Below, piece after piece: positions 35,281-44,539 of a stretch of DNA of 64,000 nt. Under the pieces are notes generated by a model. The model made no database searches, was not told the DNA's origin, and saw only the letters and a list, made by a program, of their open reading frames with translations. Where the stretch lies: positions 3,805,440 to 3,869,439 of the forward strand of contig OZ026563.1 of assembly GCA_964020155.1 (NCBI GenBank), in the 5' to 3' direction. How positions within the stretch are numbered: position 1 is the stretch's first letter; each line of letters starts with the position of its first letter. This DNA comes from Chondrilla cf. caribensis (taxonomy: Eukaryota > Porifera > Demospongiae > Chondrillida > Chondrillidae). Both the position numbers and the translations under genes were made by a program.

Positions 35281-36092
35281 CTTGTACCATGATGCAAGAC
35301 ATCCGAAGGCTATGGAACGCCCTAGTGGACCTGAAGCCATCAATGAAACGAAATTCACATTGATAGATCGAGCGGGAGGGCTGGAATTTTTCACTGGAAA
35401 GGGACGATTGGATCGCTCTCCTACTAAAGACGGTCGGGTTAGTTATCTTCTGAATAGAGACATTTGGGCCAGGTATCTAGTAGATAGAGACTGACAGCGG
35501 TAGCTTACTTACTAGATTTGTATCTTGTACCAAGCAGCTTGGCTCTCGAAACAATTCGGCTATTCGTATAGCTAATAGTCTTAGAACTACATTTGGACGG
35601 TTAACAATCGATTTATCCATATAACTTGAGAAAAAAAACAAGTTAAATGAAGACAGGCGGTCGAAACAAGTAACCTACATCCTCAGGCTTCGCCTTCTAT
35701 GGAACTTAGAACGGGGGAACCGTCAATCGCGGCTTGGAAATCGATTGCCGGATCGTTTTTGCAACTGCCAGGACGATTTAGGATCATCGGATAGTTGTTG
35801 ATACTTTTGTCCACTAGGGCGTTCCATAGAGGGAAGGGTTTAATTCGATATCGATAAGTTCGAATTCGATCGTCCCTTTCCAGTGAAATTCTAGCCGTCC
35901 CGTTCGATCTATCAACGCGAAATTTCGTTTCGGCTCATAAGTGATAAAATGATACTAACGAGGTGTATAACAGAGTCAGTTATACACCTTGGGAAAAAGT
36001 TATACACCCCATGAATACGTAATGAGGTAGTTTAGCGATTAAGACACCTGACCACATCAAAGGAAACGCCCACGCATCATGGTACAAATATA
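35281..36092. mobile_element. Foldback-type element with TTGTACCATGATGC ends
   Basis: The outer ends TTGTACCATGATGC (35283) and GCATCATGGTACAA (36079) are inverted. A long inner inverted repeat pairs about 35310-35412 (TATGGAACGCCCTAGTGGA, GAAACGAAATTCACATTGAT, CACTGGAAAGGGACGAT) with about 35812-35935. The higher CpG content contrasts with the AT-rich flanks. No transposase frame is present; ORF 35282-35494 only reads one arm. Confidence 0.72.
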
Positions 36093-36681
36093 TATTATAC
36101 CCTACTTAATATCCTCATAAAGTCTGCTTTTTGTCCCATGTAAGTTGACTTGTTTTTTGACCTTTTCTACATAGAAAGTGATCATGAGGTGTTTCTTTTC
36201 AAGAAGATTCTTGGTATTGCTTTAATTGTAAGTAGAAATTTTACTACACCTTTTATATCCTTTTTATTAATTTTGTAAGTAGAAATTTTACTGCTCTTAA
36301 TATACTGTTTTAAATATACTGCTTTAATTAAATTATTTTTTGAAACTTGAAATTTATCGATCCGCATAATGAAGCCAAATCAAAGGTACGCCGGCGCTGT
36401 AAACTCTAAGGTGTATAATCAGAATTTTCTGCTACTTAATCCTCATCTAAATAATAAAAATCATTGTATCATTACCTAGACATAATAATCGTTTCCTAGG
36501 TGCATGTCGTTTCTTGTACATGTCTTGAAAGCAATTCACTCTAGCTTCGTATACGAACGACTCAATCGGTCAATTATGCAAGTCCTGGTGCCAACTTGGG
36601 GCAGGCGTTTATTATATGGGCGCTTACTGGTGTCGGAGTCAACTTGGGATGGAGCAGGTGAAGCTGAGGAACACTGCCAAT

Positions 36682-38579
36682 ATGGACCGATTCTTACTAC
36701 TGACAGCGACATTGCATTGTCATTGCTGTCAACAACCAAGTTCCGGGACCAACCATCATTGCTCGAGTAAATCAACCCCTCAACATTAAGGTTGCCAACA
36801 ATTTGGCCAGTGAGTCCATCAGCATCCACTGGCATGGACAGCACGTCAAGGAGGCACCATGGATGGACGGAGTGGCACATATCACACAGTGTCCCATTGT
36901 GCCATATACAAATTTCACCTACAGCTTCAAACCAGATCAAGTGGGCACACACTGGTATCATGCCCACAGCAGAGCACAGCGAACAGATGGACTGTTTGGA
37001 GCACTCATCATTAAAAGTGATGATGAATTCACAGGGACAGATTTGGAAAATATAGTGGATACCTTTGAAGATCATCCAGAGGAACACACAATTTTCTTAA
37101 TTTCTCGACTGGCAGCATGACAATTCCATCGATCTGTTTTCTGTGATACAGAGTGGATCACGTTTCAAAAGCCCCATTAATGGAGATAAGTCATATAGTT
37201 TTGCAGAAATCTATGATGGATCAGAGTCAGCACCCTATCCCTTCTTGTCAGGCCTCATCAATGGACTGGGTTGGGAGTACACGCCTGTTAGTAGTTCATC
37301 CTGTAATCATAACAATAACCCATTGAATTTCTTCAATGTGGTACCCGGAGAAGTTTATCGATTTCGACTGATTGGTGCTCAGAGCGCTTACGCATTTCGA
37401 TTCTCCATTGAAGGTCATAAACTGAAGCTCCTTGCTTCTGATGGTATGTTGGTGAAGACTGATCCTGAAGAAGTAGACTTCATCATCATCCACTCAGGTG
37501 AACGCTATGACTTTCTTCTCAATACCACCGGGCAAGCATCTAGTAATTACTGGATAGTAGCAGAGACACTGGAAACACAGGAAGGTCTTCGTGACAGAGG
37601 GTACATTTGCTTCGAATCTCGAAGAGCATATGCCATACTACATTACACAGATGTGTCATACAGCAGCTGGCCACTAAATATCAACTACAGTACTTCTTCA
37701 TCAAAGTGCTATGCAGCCAACTGTCCCTTCCAAGAATTCCCAAGAAAATACAACAACATGTGTTTGAATGTTGGTAGCTTCAAACAGAGACACACTTTTC
37801 CCAAGCAGATGTTAGAAATTGGTGATGCTACATCTCTTTTTCTAAACTTTGGATTTGGTGGGGATACAACTGTTGCTGGGAGTTCCATAAATGGCCGTCA
37901 TTTTCTCTTTCCTCCCTGCCCACCTACAACACAATATTCAGACCTTTCCGAGGACTTCAAAAATGGCAAAAAAGTATGTACATACCCACAAGATAAGGAT
38001 GAAGCTAAAGGAAGGAGGTGTTTACATGTTTACAACATAGAAGACCAAATTGTCCAGAATGAAGGCATAGTTGAGATAATGTTCATGAACCTTCTTAACT
38101 TGAGTGAAGGAATAGGTTCAGGACAAGCTCACCCAATTCACCTTCATGGACATCACTTCCAAGTCATACACATTGGGTATGGAGACTGTAGTGAGACCAT
38201 TGGCACCTGTCACCATCCTGATATAACGTGTGCAGAAAGCCACTGTGATACAGATGTTCACTGGAGTGACAGTAGACCAAACTTTGGAAGTGGAATTCAA
38301 GAACTATCCGAAAAGGACACTGTGATAGTTCCAGTTGGAGGATATGTTGTGATTCGATTCAGAGCAGACAACCCCGGATGGTGGTTCCTCCACTGTCACA
38401 TTGAACCTCATCAACTGGAGGGCATGAGTATGGTAGTGAGAGAGGGGACCCCTCCAGCTCCACCTGACTCCTTCCCAAAGTGTGGCAGTCTTGAAGTAGC
38501 TAAACCAGATTCCTCTAGTAGGCAAGCTGTTGAGTTGGCAGTTCTCATACCACTGCTCCTAGTGTGGTATGCTTTGTAG
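36682..38579 (+). pseudogene. MCO3: 5'-truncated, frameshifted oxidase fused to an Ig/FN3 signal exon
   Basis: ATGGACCGATTCTTACTACT (36682 onward), a copy of the Ig/FN3 signal exon, runs at about 36717 straight into the middle of an MCO (VIAVNNQVPGPTI). The MCO frame has a TGA at 36701 and no start. The first 150 residues, including the signal peptide, are missing. At about 37095-37110 four extra bases shift the frame; downstream the frame 37143-38579 is clean. HWHG, HAH, HPIHLHGHHF and HCHIEPHQLEGM are kept. The end differs from its sisters: SSSRQAVELAVLIPLLLVWYAL, a hydrophobic tail without cytoplasmic residues, as in a GPI-anchor signal. Confidence 0.88.
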
Positions 38580-38849
38580 TTGATATCACAGACAGTAACA
38601 CAGTACCAGCTACAGGCTGAGTATATGTAGTGTGTCAATCGGTAGAATGCATATTCACGTAGTGAGGATACGTATATAGCAATTAAGTTGAATATTTGTT
38701 GTGGTTAATTATACGAGCTGTTTGCGTTCAATTACTTGCACGCACACGTGATAATAATACAGACACGTGACTGTCTGGCATACGTGGAGAGACCAGTGTA
38801 ACTGTGTTATTTCGGCTACGGTGGACTGGAAGCTCAGAGCACTCTCAAT

Positions 38850-40520
38850 ATGGACCGATTCTTACCATCGATAGCGATCCGCTTACGTGAGTTACGATAT
38901 CGTCTCAAAAACGTTCTAAATGCCTCGTGTCATTGTGTAGCTCCAGTTCGTCGGGTATAATTTTCGGACTAGATATAGGATATGGCGACGAATGTAAGTT
39001 TATCTCATGATCAGATGGGGCGTCTTCAGACACCGCTAATATTTAGCAGTGGAGAAGTGTATTCTAATATTTCATCGCGTGCATCATGTGTGGACATGAT
39101 ACTAACGTAAATCATATAGCTCAGTGTTAGGGTGTTCGAGCCAATCGAAGTCATGTGTACTTCTCACCGGCCAACAGATCAATTAGATGCACCAGTAAGC
39201 CAGACTTGACTTTATGTCTTCAATTATTGGATAAATTGTATTCTCTTTGTGTTGGGCCTTTTCAATTGTTCTTCATGATATCTTACCACTGGAGAGTGTG
39301 GTATGTTGAAAATTGGCCCATAGGCATGGTGTGAAGGGAGGGGAGATCGCCTGGAATGCACAAATGCCACTTGTAAAATATTGGTTTTCTATAATTCAAA
39401 CCCCGGCCATTCCAACAGCAGTCCATGGCATTTCTGAGGGCAAAAGGACTGCTGGTTCCCAAGGATTTGTCAATCTGTACCACACTGCTATTTTCGTATC
39501 AAGCTTGACTCCCTTCTTCCTAAATTCCACCTATGTGTGATCCCTTCCTTGCAATTATAGAGACCAGGCCTAGGGCTGAATTTGTGTGTGTATCAGTTGA
39601 TTACCCATGTACATACATGCAATGAGTTATCAACTGCATGAACCTAATCCATCTGAATGTTGATTAAGTGTGTATTATTTGGCATTAATTTTATGTACAT
39701 TTTGTAGATGGTCTTGTGATGTACGGCTTTGCAGACAAGGAGTTGAAGAAGAATTTGACTATCATAAACATCCTAGCTGGAAGGTAAATTAGATTGTCAC
39801 ACTAGTTGTACCGATTGCAAAATAAATGTCTGCATGCAGGAAGGATGGGAGGTGGCCTATAGGAATCAGGGAGCTCATGACCAATGAGACGGTACATAAA
39901 TATAAGGGGATTCCCAGTAAATCTTCTTTGTCTGGTTAACAAAGCAAAGTCCTATGTGAATTAATGAACTGTTTTCTGTTTGTTTCTCAAGCTGAGAGTG
40001 CATCTCTGAGGATCCATTGAAGTACAAAAGACTGATCGACCAGAAAGTTAGCAACGGCTTTCATGGATCCTCTGCGTCTGTTGAATTTTACCACCAACAT
40101 CATAGCAAACTGTAGCTGTAGATTTGTTACTGAAACGGGAAGCAGACAAGGCAATGCTGTAAGACTTAGTGCTGTTCCAAGCATTTGGTACCAGTGTTTT
40201 TAATATGTGTAGATAGTACACAATAATATTATTATGATGTATAATATGTATAATTCCCCTCATTGTATATTATAATATACTTAGTCAATCATTAAGCCAC
40301 TATGTACAATGAATATTTGTTAATCTCCCTCCTGTTTACCCGCCAAACCGTTTTATCTGCCATATCTTTTTTGAAACGAGTTCACTTGTATGGCTGCTTT
40401 AATTTTTATTTCCTTCTGACCATGAGTTTATGCATCCATTCTCTCTCATCAGATGCTTCTGGTACAACTTTTAAGAATGTCTCCCCAGGGCCTGCAGTTT
40501 TAAAAGGAATGCCACATTAA
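38850..40520 (+). pseudogene. Second broken copy of the Ig/FN3 gene
   Basis: The signal exon 38850-38886 (MDRFLPSIAIRL, donor GTGAGT) is followed by a decayed linker exon near 39170, no Ig1 exon, a start of the Ig2 exon at about 39709 (GATGGTCTTGTGATGTACGG) that soon decays, a tail exon remnant 39992-40140 with frameshifts, and a decayed last exon near 40452. Intron blocks at 39310-39540 match 29900-30130 and 49890-50110, which shows that the three 5' halves are duplicates. Confidence 0.72.
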
Positions 40521-42078
40521 CATTACACTAAAGTAGTCATCACTAAGTCTTGTACATCATCAGATCCGAAATGTCATGTGACACGCACAGTAGAGAATAC
40601 TGGAAACACGAAATCGAATTGAGGTTGATGTATTACTCTCAAAATATTACATAATCCTCTGTAGTATCTTGACATAATGTATTACATGATTCTAATTTGA
40701 ATATTATACCAATGACAGCTTGTATTCATTATTGTAAACTGCTGCAGCATTAATAATTATGATATACGTAGTTTGAATTATCAAACACCAGGATGAGCAG
40801 TAGAGACTATATGCATACAAATGGATCCCTACGTCCAATATACCACTCTCTCTGTCACATACAAGTGTTCTTAACACTTACATTCTGCTCGATTGCATTA
40901 TCATCAGCAATCTACTGTCAGTTACAATTATAATGGCAATTTATATATTCCAATCCACAATACAGTTCTACATATTCAATTGACACACTGAAAAAGAATA
41001 ATATTCATGATAATTCTTCTAATACCTTCGCATAATAGTATCATTATACAGCAGAAATTATAAACATGCTTCCAAAATGTTATTGAAATTGGTTGCAATG
41101 TGTGCATGTGTGTATATAACAGCATTAATGTGATGTATATAAACATCAGTTTCTATATTCCCAGCTGTTCAAATGTCCCTAACCTAGCCCCAACTGCTTA
41201 CCTGAACTTTATCCTTAGGCTAACACTAGTCACTATACTGCATATTGTTATGTGTGCGTGTGCATTCATCTCCCTCAATGACTGATGGGTTATTATATTT
41301 CAAGGTATCTATCCCCAGCTGGTCAAGCATGTTTGTGTGACCATCCGATCATAAGTGGTCACACAAATTTGTGTGATTGTTAATGATATTCATTTACTTC
41401 TAAGAATCACAGAGGGATGTTTATTTAGGAATCACCTGATCATGAGTGGTCATGCCAATTTGTGTGATTGTTAATGATATTCATTTAATTCCAAGAATTC
41501 CAGGTGTGTTCACGTACTCATGCAGGTGTTTGGTCCGGTACTCCATAAATTTAATGTTATTCATAGACCTCCTGCTGCATATCCCCGAGGTATACCTAAT
41601 CCTTATACACTGTAATAATATTATGAGATTTGTGTGGAGGGGAGCATCTTGTTGTGTGTCACAGAATGATGATGGAGGTTAGCCTCTATGTTCATGTAAT
41701 TTGTGTTGATTTCCCCATCACTTGTGTGAGTTGGGCATAAATCCTAACACACTGATCATGATGGAAGGGGAATCCCAGGACTTGTTTTACTGCATACTTC
41801 CCATGTGGTCAGGAACAATTGTTCAGTGGTATTTAACATACTCAATGAAACTTGTATTCTCCACAACCAACAACCAGCTCTTTAGAGCCAGGTAATAAAC
41901 TAAGCACAAAGACACGGTAGAGGGGACATCTATCTGCATAATTTGATGGTGGCCACACCTCCTGGCTACCAAGTTATGATAACCTTATACCAGGAGGGCT
42001 AAACAATAGTAACACAGTGACTGTAGATTTAGTTCCAGAGCAGGAAGTACGCTGAGGCTGGATTCACTTCAACTGAAC
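40521..42078. other. Decayed linker with MCO upstream block
   Basis: It is homologous to the other linkers (ATCCACAATACAGTTCTACA, AACACACTGATCATGATGG). A local duplication (about 41340-41410 and 41430-41500) repeats GTGTGATTGTTAATGATATTC. The conserved MCO upstream block is at 41922-41985 in a diverged form. No gene is seen. Confidence 0.6.
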
Positions 42079-42586
42079 ATGTTTCCCATGTTTATCTCCA
42101 TCCTCTCCTACACCTCCATCCTCTTCTACACCTCCATCCTCTCCTACATCTCCATCCTCTCCTACATCTCCATCCTCTCCTACACCTCCATCCTCTCCTA
42201 CATCTCCATCCTCTCCTACACCTCCATCCTCTCCTATACCTCCATCCTCTCCTACATCTCCATCCTCTCCTACACCTCCATCCTCTCCTACACCTCCATC
42301 CTCTCCTACATCTCCATCCTCTCCTACACCTCCATCCTCTCCTACATCTCCATCCTCTCCTACACCTCCATCCTCTCCTACACCTCCATCCTCTCCTACA
42401 CCTCCATCCCCTCCTACATCTCCCTCCTCTCCTACACCTCCATCCCCTCCTACATCTCCCTCCTCTCCTACACCTCCATCCTCTCCTACTCATTTATCCT
42501 ATATTATAGCTGTGTTTCTTGTTGTGGTTGCATTCATATTGCTCTTGGTGTTGTTTGGTATTATGTTGTGTGTGGGATATATATAG
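42079..42586 (+). pseudogene. Ghost MCO: signal start joined to an expanded SPTPPS stalk and TM tail
   Basis: The head (ATGTTTCCCATGTTTATCTC, homologous to MCO signal codons) is joined directly to about 21 copies of an 18-bp unit, CCTCCATCCTCTCCTACA. In the stalk frame this reads SPTPPS. The array leads into a TM helix (YIIAVFLVVVAFILLLVLFG) and TAG at 42584-42586. The head and stalk are in different frames, and everything encoding the cupredoxin domains is gone. The open frame 42079-42606 (ILSYTS repeats) is the wrong frame of the stalk. Confidence 0.85.
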
Positions 42587-42856
42587 CATACCGCAAGTGT
42601 TGTTAAAACAGACACACAAAACCAGACTGAATAGCTATAGACTGTATATAGCAGTCAGTAGAGTGCATTTTCACCTAATGGTGTAATACTGAGGTAGTTT
42701 AGAAAGTTGAACGTTTTTCATATCTAGTGGTTTCATTATACGAGCTGTTTGAGTTCAATTACTTCCATGTACGTGTGAACATAATATATTATGTTAGTCT
42801 CATCCCCAGACAACCTCTGTTCTCTAGGTAGGTCATCTGGAGACAATAATAACATT

Positions 42857-43034
42857 AGATATTCAACTAGGGTGCATGGTCATGTCACAACTCGTGACTA
42901 ATCCCTAGGTACTGGCATAAATCATAGATATTCGATTAGTGTTATACATCACAAGTCAAGTCAACACCCCAGGTATCCAGTACCTAGGGTGTTAGTCACG
43001 TGACTTGTGACGTAACGGCCCTAGTAGAATATCT
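42857..43034. mobile_element. MITE with about 58-bp inverted repeats (AGATATTC.ACTAGGG)
   Basis: The left arm AGATATTCAACTAGGGTGCA to CCCTAGGTACTGG is inverted at the right end (CCAGTACCTAGGGTGTTAGT to CTAGTAGAATATCT). A solitary arm of the same family is at 47096-47153. Both are just downstream of MCO tails. The arms contain CACGTGAC and TCACAAGTCA blocks. Confidence 0.8.
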
Positions 43035-44400
43035 CTGGTATTGGATACTAGCGTTAGACTGAAGCGGTCAAGGTCCACCAAACCTTCTATATACAGCTGG
43101 CTACTATACATCTGATTCAGTTATTACAGCATTGTATACATCACCACATCCTCAAAAATTTGTTATGGTTGCTATTGGTAACCAAACAAATGAATACAAC
43201 AAAGCTTTAGCTGTTCAACTAATGATGTTGTGATGGGCAACAGGTGGTGTGGTCTGAGGAGTATGCAAACTTACACATCGTTCACTTACCTCTGTATATG
43301 AAATGGTAGACAGATATACATTGTGGTGGACATTATACATATTTGGTGGGGAGAGGGTGATGTATGTTTGTTTTAATACATACATGCACATTTGTAGACC
43401 AGTCAGACAAACACACAAGCCCCCTCCCCCCCCCCCCCACACACACACATAATATGTACACTCAGTCTGTTTCTATGCTACGTTTTGTTGTATTCATTTG
43501 TCTTATCACACTCCAACACTATGCAACATCTATCTGCATATTTTTTGATGTTGACCACTTCTATTATTGTAATATTTCCAGTTGTTCTGAGAAGGTGTTT
43601 CCGTTAATTTACTAGTCTGTGTGTGTAAGTGCAACATGGGGTTGAGTGGCTGTGAATGATGTTAGTTCTTCCAGTTCCTTAACCCATTCTGCTGTTTTTG
43701 ATTGAACGAAGATATCTCTCATAATGATTGTATCTGGGCCAATGAAGGAGCCTAAGTATCTTCTTTCATCTGTTGTGATCATGATCTGGATGCCACTACC
43801 CTGAAAGATGGATTGAGCTGCCTTCAGATGACCCTCCTTGACCAGCAGCCAGGTCTAGTTTCTATTGAAAAAGTAACCATACATTGGTCCCTTTCAACTA
43901 GCTTTTCCCACCATTCTTTTACCTCTAATAATTTCCCCCCAGCAATTGCACACAAAATTGTTTGTTATAACATCTATAATATTATTTTGCCCTCCTGCCA
44001 TTATTTGCCATTCTTCTTTCAAATCTTCAGACATGGTTTTGGTCTTCAGTACTCAGAATGGCTTCTAAAGTGAAGAAAGAACCATGTCAGGTTCAAGGGC
44101 TATACATTAATATTCCATGGCAGTAACCTCCTATATACCTTGTATATACAGTAGTATAAGTATACCTTGTGTATATGATATGGTAGATGGATGTATGTAT
44201 ATACATTGTGGTAGACAGTGCGCATATTTTGTGTGGGGGGGTTGATGTATGTTTGCTTTTACACAAACATGCACATTAAAGCTCAGTCATGCAAGCACAC
44301 AAGCCCCCTCCCCCGCCCCACACACACACGAAATATGTACACTGTTTCTATACTACACTGTGTTGTATTCATTTTGTCTCATCACAGTCTCAAAATATAC
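43035..44400. other. Intergenic between ghost MCO and MCO4, with duplicated block
   Basis: About 43290-43560 and 44160-44430 are two copies of one block (TATATGA.ATGGTAGA, CAAGCCCCCTCCCCC, TGTTGTATTCATTTTGTCT, ACATCTATCTG). Between them lies the reverse-transcriptase fossil (43640-43920). The first copy holds a decayed MCO upstream block (about 43525-43580). No intact gene. Confidence 0.6.
43640..43920 (-). mobile_element. Retroelement reverse-transcriptase fossil
   Basis: Read on the minus strand, the stretch encodes WWEKLVERGPMYGYFFNRN, stop, TWLLVKEGHLKAAQSIFQG, then SGIQIMITTDERRYLGSFIG and WVKELEEL..FTATQPHVAL. This order (GP.YGYF.N..KTWL(I/V)VK, then ITT.G.R.LG, W..E...L...A..QPHAA) is the region after the catalytic Asp motif in a class of metazoan retroelement RTs. 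A frameshift and an in-frame stop show that it is dead. The catalytic motif itself is not preserved in the window. Confidence 0.65.
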
Positions 44401-44462
44401 GACATCTATCTGTATTATTTTGTTGTTGGCCACTCCTACTGGGCACCAAGTTGTCATAACCT
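44401..44462 (+). promoter_or_regulatory. Conserved MCO upstream block (MCO4)
   Basis: ACATCTATCTGTATTATTTTGTTGTTGGCC and on to CACCAAGTTGTCATAACC lies about 80 bp before the MCO4 start, matching the blocks before MCO1 and MCO2. Confidence 0.5.
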
Positions 44463-44539
44463 GAATAAAAAAGAGTGAAACTCCTGGCTATCAACAGTAA
44501 CACTGTAGATTCAGTTCCGGAGCGGTGAATACACTGAGG

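Noticed and set aside
42092..42493. Minus-strand Arg/Trp-rich frame (RRGWRC repeats)
   Set aside because: Antisense reading of the SPTPPS-coding stalk repeat of the ghost MCO.
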